Origin: Serratia liquefaciens
GTDB taxonomy: Bacteria > Pseudomonadota > Gammaproteobacteria > Enterobacterales > Enterobacteriaceae
Assembly: GCA_012719855.1 (NCBI GenBank)
Contig: JAAXZN010000015.1
Coordinates: 39,688 to 103,687, forward strand
DNA: 64,000 nt
Direction of reading: 5' to 3'
How positions within the stretch are numbered: the stretch's first letter is position 1; the number at the start of each line of letters is the position of its first letter. Both the position numbers and the translations under genes were made by a program. Positions 27,259 through 36,258 of the stretch are shown here, one piece after another. The notes below the pieces were generated by a model. The model was not told where the DNA came from, made no database searches, and worked only from the letters and a program-made list of their open reading frames with translations.

Positions 27259-27885
27259 TTAATCCAAATTATTTTTCATGCAAAACTCATAGGTTTCCAT
27301 CATGCTATTAAGGTCCAACTTGGCCATAACTCTTCTTTTATAGGTCCCTACCGTCTTATCACTTATATTCATCTGCAAACCAATATCGACCAATCGCATG
27401 CCTTTTGCCAAATAACGTAATACCTGCAACTCTTTTGCCGAAAGCGAAGCAATTGCATTTTTTTGGTTATCTTCATCGGGCTGCAAAATTTGTTGTCTTG
27501 CCTGTTTTAAAGGGAAATAGCCATAGCCAGCGCTAATTGCCACCACAGCGCTGTGAAGATCGCATAGGTTATTTGCCTTACTGATAAAACCATCGGCTCC
27601 GGCGCTTACGCAATTTTTAATATAGTAAGGTTCATCTTTTCCCGACAACATCAGGATACCCCCGCTAAACTGGCGCTTGCGCAAACGCTGAACCAGCTCA
27701 ATACCGCTGATAGAGTGAATGTCGATATCAACGATAACCAGGTCCGGCTTGTGTTTTTCAATTAATGATAGCGCCTCAAAACCATCACCCGTTTCACTAA
27801 TTACCTTGAGGCCTTCTTTTTCCAACAACACTTTAATGGCAAAACGTGTGACAGGATGGTCGTCAACAACCAAAACACTCTTCAT
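27259..27885 (-). CDS. LuxR/FixJ-type response regulator (BvgA/EvgA-like)
   Basis: This 208-residue protein has a receiver domain (VLVVDDHPVTR at the acidic pocket, phospho-acceptor D53 in LVIVDIDI, K near residue 103) and a C-terminal LuxR HTH (LSAKELQVLRYLAKGMRLVDIGLQMNISDKTVGTYKRRV). It matches the BvgA/EvgA family. It is first in an operon with the HPt gene and divergent from the hybrid sensor kinase gene across 673 bases of AT-rich DNA. Likely targets include the nearby transporter/dehydrogenase pair or the fimbrial operon; this is inference. Confidence 0.9.
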   Translation of the reverse strand: MKSVLVVDDHPVTRFAIKVLLEKEGLKVISETGDGFEALSLIEKHKPDLVIVDIDIHSISGIELVQRLRKRQFSGGILMLSGKDEPYYIKNCVSAGADGFISKANNLCDLHSAVVAISAGYGYFPLKQARQQILQPDEDNQKNAIASLSAKELQVLRYLAKGMRLVDIGLQMNISDKTVGTYKRRVMAKLDLNSMMETYEFCMKNNLD

Positions 27886-28558
27886 CGGTCACTACCTCAT
27901 TATTTTTGTCGATTTACTGCTGCCCTGGAAAGCTCAAAAAGATGATAATGAATAATCAAAACCTGGCTCAATGATACGTTGTTCACAATCGCATGAATGG
28001 CTAAGATTATTTTATATTAAGCCATAAAAACCATTAATCGTAGCAATGAATCATACTATACCCTCATGATCACCACCATAGAGGACTCTCACTTACCTTC
28101 TGTTTTTATTGATGTTACCTGCCATAACCGCTCATTATTTGTTGTTAAACAGATCATATCATTATTGCGAATTTCGCGCCTATGCCGTTGGGAAAAGTAC
28201 ATTCACCCGCCACGGAATATGTGTAAGGGAAACATTACACAATATAACGCAAATGATTACAAAAAAATCAGGATTCCCTTACAAAATTGAAAGCGTGTTC
28301 CGATAGGTTAAAAGAAAGCGTCTCTATAACCTATCTCAACGCCTTCCAGCCATAATGTCTATACCTCTATTTGGAAATATCCCTACAGTATTCGTAACTT
28401 ATTAAGGCTCAACAGCTTTGGCACATAACCTTTTCCTGATTTTAAAATTATCAATTAGTGCTAATTTACACTTGGTTGACCTAAAAATTAATACCAGCCC
28501 ATTCCACATGAAACAACTGCAGATCAATGAGTAGTTTTTAAACAAGGTATAAGCCGAT
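27886..28558. promoter_or_regulatory. divergent regulatory region of the two-component genes
   Basis: These 673 bases of AT-rich DNA separate the response regulator and kinase genes. Short frames inside have no ribosome sites or recognisable products. Its size and base bias suit a nucleoid-protein-silenced promoter region. TGTAAGGGAAACATTACA at about 28220-28237 is an imperfect inverted repeat. Confidence 0.35.
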
Positions 28559-31500
28559 ATGTTCTTTATAACGCTTAAAAATAATTTAGTCGGCCTTATA
28601 TGCTGGTTCGCATTAACCCTCTTTACCCTGGTCATGCCGGCACTTCACGCCGCAGAGTTGACAATGGAAGAAAAAGAGTGGATCAGATCTCACCCGGAAT
28701 TGCGGGTTGGCACCTATGAAGGCGGATTGCCTCCACTGGAAGATAAGGTTAAAAACCAATTAACCGGTTTTGCGCCGGACGTACTCAACGAAGTCGCCAG
28801 TCGATTAAAATTAACGCTAAAGGTTAAAGAGTATCAAAATCGTCTCGATATGATGCAGGCGCTGAGGCACGGCGAAATCGATGTGGTCATGAATATGTCC
28901 CCCACGTTCTCAGGTGCCAAATATCTGCGCTACAGCCAGCCTTACGGCGAGAACGATCTGATTATTGTCAGCGCCCGCGACAATCGCCACATTCTGGATC
29001 ATTCAGACCTCGCCAAGGCATCGGTTGCCGTAGTCAACGGTTCGCCCGAAGCCGAGCTGATCCCGGAGGTTTATCCCGCCATCAGGCTGCATGAATTCGT
29101 CAACCAGACCGCAGCTCTGCTCAGCGTCGAGCAAGGCGAAACCGATGCATTCATCGGCAATCGCTACACTATCCGCTACCATATTGCCCTTAACAAAAGC
29201 GAAGCTTTCAGAACTGTGGGCAATGCCTATTTACCACTGCAAACGCTAAGATTCGCCTTTCCACGGGAAAACCCGTTACTGGCCAACGCATTCGATGTAG
29301 CCATTACCGACATTGGCTGGCGTGAACAACAGGCGTTATTTGAAAAATGGGTCGCTCCCTTCCCTGCCCGATTGCCAAAAACGGAACGCATCAACCTTTC
29401 TCCCGATCAGATTACTTTACTGAATCAATTGCCACACCTGCAGGTCAGCAACCTGGAATCCTATCCGCCGTTCTCTTTTCGCAATCAGCATGGTGAACCC
29501 AGCGGCCTGGTCGAAGACTATTTCGATCTGATACGCCGCCAGCTGCAGCTTAAATCTGAACGTGTCAGGGTTCGTTCACTGAATGAATTAATGAAAATGA
29601 TCAAGGAAGGCGAAATCGATCTGGTCCCCGGTTTGCCGCCAACCGCAGAGCGCATGCAGTTTTTAGCCTTCAGTCAACCTTACGCACGCTTTCCGCTGAT
29701 GATCGCTACGCGCAAAGAAACCAGCAATATCGAAGGTATCGAAAGCCTTGGCAAGGCGCGGGTAGCGATATCCGAGGACGCAGAGCCCATCCCAACGCTA
29801 CTGCGTAAAAACCCGGAGCTGACTCTGATTCATACCGATACTGCAGAACAAGGTCTGCAGCTGTTGGCCGACCGCCAGGTAGATGCTTACATCGGCAATC
29901 TGGTGGTCACCGATCGCATTATTACCGAGCAATACCCCAACATATTAAAGGTCGCGGCACCGACCGGTTACTATGCCGAACTGGCGGTGGCGGTCACCAA
30001 AAAGTACGCCTATGTCATCCCGCTGATCAACCAGGCTCTGGCAAATATCAGCACCGATCGCAAAGAGCAGATCCGCAGCGCCTGGTTCCCGATCACGTTC
30101 CAGGAAGACGTCGATCTTCTGGTTATCATCAGGAAAATCCTGCCCGCCATATTGGCCGTCGGCTTTATCATGGCACTGCTTATCATCGCCTATTGGCGTT
30201 TGCGTAAGGAGACCAGCCGCAGGATCCGCGCCCAGATGACCTTAGCAGACCAGCTCAGCTTCCAGCATGCTCTGTTGGAAACCATCCCGTTCCCGGTATT
30301 GGGCAAGGACCACCACGATCGTTATATCGCGGTCAACAGCGCCTTTGAGAAACTGACCGGTCATGCATCCGCGCATATGCTGGGTAAAACTCCAGAAGAA
30401 TGCGGCTACATCGATGCCATCGTCTCGCTGGAGCGCGAGCCGGAAAACCGCGCGGCTCTGTCGGCCGAGGAAGGCATCCACCGTCCACTGCGCTATGCCA
30501 ATGCCAAAGGGGAAATGCGGGAGGGGTTGTTCTGGCTCAAACCCTTCTTTAGCGTTGACGGGGGGCCTGGCGGCAGCGTTACCGTATTGGTCGACGTCAC
30601 GGACATCCGCCGTTCTGAAGAACGAGCGTTAATCTCAGAAGCCCTGCTGACCGACGTGACCGAATCGCTGCCGGTTACCGTGTTTCAAGTCTGCCTTTCG
30701 GTAAATGGCGATATACATTTTACCTACGTGGCGGGTGCCGCAGAAGCCACCTTCGGCTTATCTGCCGAAACCATGATGGCGGATCATGAAAGTTTCCAGC
30801 AACGGGTGAATGCCGAAGATATGTCCATGCTGAAAGAGAATTTGGTTCGCATGCAGGGCACGCTGGCCCCCTTCCAGAACGAATTCCGCATGCAGGTCAA
30901 AAACAATCAGTGCTGGATCCGTGTCAATTCAGGCAAGGGTAAACGTGAGAGCAACGGGGATGTGCTATGGGGCGGTTATTTTGAAGATATCACTCAATCC
31001 CGCCACCAGGAACGCATGCTGCTCGAAGCAAAAACCAAGGCGGAGGCCGCAGCCCGTGCAAAAGCGACTTTCCTGGCGACCATGAGCCATGAGATACGCA
31101 CCCCGGTACACGGCATTCTTGGCTGGCTGGAGCTGCTGGAAAGAACCCGACTGGACGATGAACAAAACAGAATGCTGGTTACAGTACAAAGTTCTGCGCA
31201 GCATTTGACCCAGGTGATTGACGATATTCTTGATTTCTCCAAGCTGGAGGCGGGCCAGGTCTCACTGGAAAACCTGGCGATGGATATCCGGGTATTCCTG
31301 TCGGAAATGATGCAAACCCTGAACCTGCAAGCGTTGAAAAAGAGCCTGTCACTGCATCTGTATCTGGATAGCAGAGTCGCCCAAAAGCTGTTGTTCGACC
31401 CGGTCAGGCTGCGCCAAATTTTAATGAACTTTCTCAGTAACTCGCTGAAATTTACCCATGCGGGCAACATTACGCTGCGGTTGGTTTTACTCGGCGAACA

Positions 31501-32911
31501 GAAAGGCCGGCAGTTTTTGCGCTTCAGCGTGGTTGATACCGGTATCGGCATCCCTGCGGATATGCAGCAGCAATTGTTCCAACCTTTTCAACAGGCAGAG
31601 GCTTCCACCACCCGCCGTTTTGGCGGCACCGGCTTAGGGTTGGCTATCTCCAAAGGCCTGGCGCAACAGATGAACGGAAAACTCACCATGCTCAGTGAGC
31701 CGGGCGAAGGCACCACCCTCAGTTTCGATGTCCACTTCGACGTCTACACACCGTCAGCCGCGTTGCCGGAGCTGTTGGGTACTCGAGCTACCCTTTGGTG
31801 CGATGACGTCGTTATCGGCCAGAACCTGCGGGAGATGCTGTTGGCATTAGGCGTCACCGTCACCTGCCTGTCAGGTACGCAGACGCCGTCGCTTATCATG
31901 ACCGGCTGCGATTTGCTGTTTATAGAGGAAACCATGTTGTCCACTCTTGCGATACCTGCCGCCACCAGAGACAACATGATCGTATTGACTGAAAAACCGC
32001 TGCCGGACAATTCAACCGATCCGCATATCCTCAACGTCACGCCATTATCGTGGGAGAGGGTTAAAAAAATCTGCACTACTTTGTTAATCGAGCAAAAAAA
32101 ACAGGCCGTCAACGTCTATGAACCCACAGTAGAAGAGGCGCCAGATATCACCCAGAACCGCGAACATGCCTTGGCGAACGGAAGCCTGATATTGGTCGCC
32201 GAAGACCACCCTATCAGCCGGGAACTGATCAAACATCAGCTGCAAATCCTGGGCTATTGCTTCGATATCGTTGAGGATGGCCAACAGGCTTTGCAGGCAA
32301 TAGAAACTACCCGCTATGGCCTGGCGATTGTCGACTGCCATATGCCCTATATAGACGGTCTGGAATTAAGTCGCCGGATACGCAAGAAAGAGGCAACGAC
32401 AAACAGCGCAAGACTGAAAATTGTCGCACTCACGGCGGGCGTACTGGAAGAACAAGAAGATCAGTGCCTTGCTGCCGGCATGGACGCTTATTTAACAAAA
32501 CCCATTGATATTAAAGGGCTGAAGGAAATTCTCACCCGATTTATCACGCCAAGAACGGTTGCCGCAACGACGTTCGGTGCAACCAACCCAAATCATTTTT
32601 TCACTCTAGACATGGCCTCTTTGAATAAGCGTTATGGCTCAGAAGAAAAGGCCAGAGTGGTCATGGGTATGATGCTGGGCAATCTGGAGCATGGGCTGCA
32701 TCAGTTGGCCGCCAGCCGATCTGCCGCGCAACAAGCGCTGATTGTGCGCCACCTGGCATTGGATCTGGGGGCGCTTAATTGCCATATACTGGCCACGCAG
32801 GCGACAAGGCTGGAAACACGGCTAAATCAGGGGAAAATTAATCTCACCGGCGATCTGCAGGATTTCAAACAGGCTATTGCGCAGTTGATCCTGCAGTTGC
32901 ATATGCTGTAG
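28559..32911 (+). CDS. BvgS/EvgS-like hybrid sensor histidine kinase
   Basis: This 1450-residue unorthodox kinase has a signal peptide (1-31) and two tandem periplasmic solute-binding (Venus flytrap) domains at about 45-265 and 290-510. A membrane helix at about 519-546 leads to two PAS-like domains (570-690 and 700-815). HisKA carries MSHEIRTP (H844), the ATPase domain has NFLSNSLKF near 956 and GTGLGLAISKGL near 1023, and the receiver domain at about 1208-1330 has D1259 in AIVDCHMPY. The C-terminal helical domain resembles HPt, but around H1398 the usual HxLKG is replaced by HLALD, so phosphotransfer there is doubtful. The separate HPt gene probably supplies the step. BvgS relatives sense nicotinate-like or acid/oxidation cues; the ligand here is unknown. 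Confidence 0.9.
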   Translation: MFFITLKNNLVGLICWFALTLFTLVMPALHAAELTMEEKEWIRSHPELRVGTYEGGLPPLEDKVKNQLTGFAPDVLNEVASRLKLTLKVKEYQNRLDMMQALRHGEIDVVMNMSPTFSGAKYLRYSQPYGENDLIIVSARDNRHILDHSDLAKASVAVVNGSPEAELIPEVYPAIRLHEFVNQTAALLSVEQGETDAFIGNRYTIRYHIALNKSEAFRTVGNAYLPLQTLRFAFPRENPLLANAFDVAITDIGWREQQALFEKWVAPFPARLPKTERINLSPDQITLLNQLPHLQVSNLESYPPFSFRNQHGEPSGLVEDYFDLIRRQLQLKSERVRVRSLNELMKMIKEGEIDLVPGLPPTAERMQFLAFSQPYARFPLMIATRKETSNIEGIESLGKARVAISEDAEPIPTLLRKNPELTLIHTDTAEQGLQLLADRQVDAYIGNLVVTDRIITEQYPNILKVAAPTGYYAELAVAVTKKYAYVIPLINQALANISTDRKEQIRSAWFPITFQEDVDLLVIIRKILPAILAVGFIMALLIIAYWRLRKETSRRIRAQMTLADQLSFQHALLETIPFPVLGKDHHDRYIAVNSAFEKLTGHASAHMLGKTPEECGYIDAIVSLEREPENRAALSAEEGIHRPLRYANAKGEMREGLFWLKPFFSVDGGPGGSVTVLVDVTDIRRSEERALISEALLTDVTESLPVTVFQVCLSVNGDIHFTYVAGAAEATFGLSAETMMADHESFQQRVNAEDMSMLKENLVRMQGTLAPFQNEFRMQVKNNQCWIRVNSGKGKRESNGDVLWGGYFEDITQSRHQERMLLEAKTKAEAAARAKATFLATMSHEIRTPVHGILGWLELLERTRLDDEQNRMLVTVQSSAQHLTQVIDDILDFSKLEAGQVSLENLAMDIRVFLSEMMQTLNLQALKKSLSLHLYLDSRVAQKLLFDPVRLRQILMNFLSNSLKFTHAGNITLRLVLLGEQKGRQFLRFSVVDTGIGIPADMQQQLFQPFQQAEASTTRRFGGTGLGLAISKGLAQQMNGKLTMLSEPGEGTTLSFDVHFDVYTPSAALPELLGTRATLWCDDVVIGQNLREMLLALGVTVTCLSGTQTPSLIMTGCDLLFIEETMLSTLAIPAATRDNMIVLTEKPLPDNSTDPHILNVTPLSWERVKKICTTLLIEQKKQAVNVYEPTVEEAPDITQNREHALANGSLILVAEDHPISRELIKHQLQILGYCFDIVEDGQQALQAIETTRYGLAIVDCHMPYIDGLELSRRIRKKEATTNSARLKIVALTAGVLEEQEDQCLAAGMDAYLTKPIDIKGLKEILTRFITPRTVAATTFGATNPNHFFTLDMASLNKRYGSEEKARVVMGMMLGNLEHGLHQLAASRSAAQQALIVRHLALDLGALNCHILATQATRLETRLNQGKINLTGDLQDFKQAIAQLILQLHML

Positions 32912-32965
32912 CAGCAAAACAAAAAATAGCTCGGCGCTGCCGATGCAACTTTTGGTCAAGGCATC

Positions 32966-33004
32966 AAGGAAGTTAATCATTGGTTGATTACTTCCTTTTA
33001 TTTA
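32966..33004 (+). terminator. terminator after the hybrid kinase gene
   Basis: AAGGAAGT...ACTTCCTT with inner AATCA/TTGATT pairing around TTGG (one bulge) is followed by TTTATTT. It lies 55 bases after the kinase stop. Confidence 0.65.
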
Positions 33005-33363
33005 TCGCCCCCCAAGAAAAAAGAAAAACAAATCATTTATAGCGATAATTAAATTAACAATTAAAACAACAGCATAAACGTTACGCTTAATTTAATGCCC
33101 CATTAAACAACATGCTTACTCAAACCCATAAAATAGTCATCAGCCCAGCAACAAAAATAAAAAACAAATAAATTCAATTAATTAAAAAACAAAGCGACCA
33201 ACAAAAAACAATTCAAAAAACATATGTTTTTTATTTTATCAAAAAACATATAACCATAGCATCAGTGATGCAATTGTGATAAATCAGGTCCTGATAAATC
33301 ATCCACAAAAACAAATAACGATAAAAAACTCACTCTAATTTAATTTCATACAGGTCAGATAAA
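33005..33363. promoter_or_regulatory. extremely AT-rich promoter region with repeated TGATAAATCA
   Basis: This 359-base A-rich stretch lies before the MFS gene. TGATAAATCA occurs twice, at 33277-33286 and 33292-33301, spaced 15 bases apart; each copy is nearly self-complementary. This resembles a two-site regulator platform in DNA prone to H-NS binding. No gene is seen. Confidence 0.4.
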
Positions 33364-34677
33364 ATGGATAATAACCTTCATCATTCAACCATAAAGAAAA
33401 TGAACTTAAGACTTATTCCATTCATCATGCTGCTTTATTTAATTGCATATATAGACCGAGCTAATATTTCCGTAGCCGCATTACAAATGAATGCCGATTT
33501 GGCATTAACTGCAGAAATGTATGGCATTGCGGCCGGCATCTTCTTCGTCTCCTACATCCTGTTTGAAATTCCCAGCAATATTATTCTTACCCGCGTAGGG
33601 GCGAAAATCTGGATCGCCCGAATAATGGTCACCTGGGGCATCATTGCCATGGGCATGAGCCTGGTGCAAACGCCGCTGCAGCTCTATATCATGCGCTTTC
33701 TGCTTGGGGTGGCGGAGGCTGGTTTTACCCCCGGGATTATTTATTACCTTTCCTGCTGGTATCCTCGCAGCGATCGCGCCCGCGCCATGTCGATGTTTTA
33801 TATCGGCGCAGCGCTCGCCTCACTCATTGGCTTACCGATTTCCGGCGCTATTCTGCAGATGAATGATGTGCTGAATATCGCCGGCTGGCGCTGGTTATTC
33901 CTGTTGGAAGGTGCTCCGGCGGTGTTGTTGGGCATCACAGTCTATTTCTACCTGGACAACAAACCGGAAGACGCCAAATGGCTGGAGCCCCAACAGCGCG
34001 CCTGGTTGGCAGGCGTACTCACGCAAGAAGCCAGGCAAACACCAGCGCAGCAAGAGCATCATTGGCAAGCCGCCTTCAAAAACCGCAAAGTATGGCTGCT
34101 GAGCCTTATGTGGTTATTACAAGCCTTCGGCACCATCGGCATCGGCTTGTTCCTGCCATTGATCATCAAAGGCGTGGTCAGCGAGCAAAGCAATTTCATC
34201 ATTACCTTACTTTCCGCCGTCCCGTTTTTGTTCGCCTGTCTGTTTATGTACTTTAACGGCCACTATTCCGACACCCACCGAGCCCGCGCCTTACCCCTGG
34301 GGCTACCGCTAATCCTTTCCGGACTGTTGCTACTGGGGGCCATATTCACCACCAATCTGGCATTGGCCTATGTTCTATTGGTATTCACCATTGCGTTGAA
34401 CTGGGCAATCATCCCCATTTTCTGGGCTGTGACGACGGAAACGGTGTCCGGCGTAGCGGCAGCGGCTTCCATTGCGCTGATCAATGCCGTGGCCAATATC
34501 GTTGGGCTGGCGCTACCACCGGTTATTGGCCGAATTAAAGATATGACCAACAGCTATGATGCCGCCTTAATTATGGTGGCAATTGCCTTGGTATTAGGGG
34601 GAATTATCGGTTTGCAAATTGGGCGCCGGAAGCACATCACCAAACTGCCAATACACCAAGATACGGTAGGACACTAA
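33364..34677 (+). CDS. ACS-family MFS transporter (organic anion)
   Basis: This 437-residue, 12-helix protein matches the anion:cation symporter branch of MFS: LIAYIDRANISVAALQM in helix 1, FEIPSNIILTRVGAKIWIARI after helix 2, LLGVAEAGFTPGIIYYLSCWYP in helix 4. Relatives import phthalate, tartrate, glucarate, galactonate or hydroxy acids. The 2-hydroxyacid dehydrogenase gene starts 9 bases after its stop, so the pair probably imports and reduces or oxidises a 2-keto/2-hydroxy acid. The promoter lies in very AT-rich DNA. No ribosome site stronger than CAGGTCAG is seen. Confidence 0.85.
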   Translation: MDNNLHHSTIKKMNLRLIPFIMLLYLIAYIDRANISVAALQMNADLALTAEMYGIAAGIFFVSYILFEIPSNIILTRVGAKIWIARIMVTWGIIAMGMSLVQTPLQLYIMRFLLGVAEAGFTPGIIYYLSCWYPRSDRARAMSMFYIGAALASLIGLPISGAILQMNDVLNIAGWRWLFLLEGAPAVLLGITVYFYLDNKPEDAKWLEPQQRAWLAGVLTQEARQTPAQQEHHWQAAFKNRKVWLLSLMWLLQAFGTIGIGLFLPLIIKGVVSEQSNFIITLLSAVPFLFACLFMYFNGHYSDTHRARALPLGLPLILSGLLLLGAIFTTNLALAYVLLVFTIALNWAIIPIFWAVTTETVSGVAAAASIALINAVANIVGLALPPVIGRIKDMTNSYDAALIMVAIALVLGGIIGLQIGRRKHITKLPIHQDTVGH

Positions 34678-34686
34678 GGAGAAAGT

Positions 34687-35625
34687 ATGGAAAACGTTAT
34701 TTTGCAGATAGCACCGGTGCCTATGCAATTGACCCAGCGCCTGCACCAACACTTCACCTTATTCAATTACGCCCAACTCACCACAGAGCAACAGGCTGAA
34801 CTGATACCTCAGGTTCGCGTTTTATTAATCAACGGTGAAACTCCATTAGACGACACTGCTATGGCGCGCTATCCCAACCTGCAATTGATCGCCGTTTTTG
34901 GCGTGGGATATGAACGGGTGGATGCTCAAGCCGCCTACAAACGTAATATTCAGATCAGCAATACGCCAAACGTACTGACCGACGACGTTGCCGATTTAGC
35001 CTTTGGATTGATGCTAGCCTGCTCCCGCCAAATTGTCGGCGCGCAGCGCTTTATCGAACGCGGTGACTGGGCCAGCCAAAGCTACCCCTGGACAAACAAG
35101 GTCAGCGGTAGCCGGCTCGGCATTCTCGGCCTGGACCGTATTGGCCGGGCTATCGCCCAGCGTGCTTCAGCGTTCAATATGTCGGTGTATTATTACAGCC
35201 GTACGCGGCACGCAGACTTTGCGGAAGAGTACTGTGCAACACCACAAGCACTGGCGACACACTGCGATTTCCTGGTGGTGTGCACCTCAGGGGGAGAGAA
35301 CAGCCGAGCCCTGGTCAATGCCGCGGTATTACAGGCTCTGGGCCCCGCGGGGATTTTAATCAATATCGCCCGCGGCTCGGTCGTTGATGAGGTTGCTTTG
35401 GTGCACGCCATTGAACATAAGTTGATTGCCGGTGCGGGGTTGGACGTGTTCTGCGATGAACCGAACGTGCCAGCAGCGCTGCTGCAACGCGATAATGTGG
35501 TGATCACTCCTCACATGGGCAGTGCCACGCAGAGCACCCGCAAGGCAATGTCGGATCTGGTTTACGAAAACATTAGTGCCTACTTTTCCGGCCTGCCTTT
35601 GCTTACTCCGGTTGATAAGCTGTAA
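34687..35625 (+). CDS. D-2-hydroxyacid dehydrogenase, NAD(P)-dependent
   Basis: This 312-residue protein matches the glyoxylate/hydroxypyruvate reductase family. The catalytic Arg is in NIARGSVVDE, the Glu in FCDEPN and the His in ITPHMGSAT. The dinucleotide motif reads G148-L-D150-R-I-G153; the middle glycine of the usual GxGxxG is aspartate, a change that could weaken cofactor binding (one-base GGC to GAC difference). Its substrate is probably the acid carried by the MFS transporter encoded 9 bases upstream. AGGAGAAAGT precedes the start. Confidence 0.85.
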   Translation: MENVILQIAPVPMQLTQRLHQHFTLFNYAQLTTEQQAELIPQVRVLLINGETPLDDTAMARYPNLQLIAVFGVGYERVDAQAAYKRNIQISNTPNVLTDDVADLAFGLMLACSRQIVGAQRFIERGDWASQSYPWTNKVSGSRLGILGLDRIGRAIAQRASAFNMSVYYYSRTRHADFAEEYCATPQALATHCDFLVVCTSGGENSRALVNAAVLQALGPAGILINIARGSVVDEVALVHAIEHKLIAGAGLDVFCDEPNVPAALLQRDNVVITPHMGSATQSTRKAMSDLVYENISAYFSGLPLLTPVDKL

Positions 35626-35653
35626 TTTTTAAGCATTGGGCTGCTCAGGAAAA

Positions 35654-36247
35654 TCAGTCCATCTCCAACATCAGGTGGGCCTCGTTTGCCTGGCGCGAAG
35701 TGACACGGGCAGCACTCTCCGGCAGTACAGGCTCAATCTCAACGCGTGCATTAAAAATTTGCCCTTCAACCAACTGACCATTTTGCACAATGGTAAAGAC
35801 CTTGTCGGGCTGCAGCAACAGGCTGGATTCGGATGCACCATCGATCACTCCTGGCTGTGACGAGAACGCAACCTGCACGCTCTGTCCATCAAGTTGAAAA
35901 TCCAGCAGCCGGATATTCACGCTGCCCTGTTCGCCGTACCGTAAATTGCCATTAGCGGCACGATCGCCTCGTAGCGTCAGGCGCATCACCTGTCTATAAG
36001 GACAGACTACATTGAGTATCAGCGTGCGTTTGCCCGGCGTCACCGCATTGCTGCCCGCCACATCCTGCAGTTGCCAACGTGATTGGGTGCCGTAGTCAAT
36101 GACTGGTGTGCTTGCGGACAAGCTGCAGGTCTTGTACATCGGTAAAGGTAAAAATGATTGCGCTTCGGTGATACTGGTACCGATGGCCGCAACCGCCAAC
36201 TGACTCATTACTAACCCCATGATCAACAATGTTAAAATTTTTCTCAT
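35654..36247 (-). CDS. fimbrial minor subunit or tip adhesin candidate
   Basis: This 197-residue secreted protein (signal peptide 1-21, MRKILTLLIMGLVMSQLAVA) is beta-rich, with two cysteines framing a pilin-like segment (MYKTCSLSA and LILNVVCPYRQV). It is the last gene of the chaperone-usher operon, 11 bases after the usher stop, in the position of a minor pilin or adhesin. ATG 36247 has an AGGAGATATC site. No lectin motif is recognised, so the role is inferred from position. Confidence 0.6.
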   Translation of the reverse strand: MRKILTLLIMGLVMSQLAVAAIGTSITEAQSFLPLPMYKTCSLSASTPVIDYGTQSRWQLQDVAGSNAVTPGKRTLILNVVCPYRQVMRLTLRGDRAANGNLRYGEQGSVNIRLLDFQLDGQSVQVAFSSQPGVIDGASESSLLLQPDKVFTIVQNGQLVEGQIFNARVEIEPVLPESAARVTSRQANEAHLMLEMD

Positions 36248-36258
36248 GATATCTCCTG

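Noticed and set aside
28066..28306. Short plus-strand frames between the two-component genes
   Set aside because: No ribosome sites or recognisable protein features in AT-rich promoter DNA.
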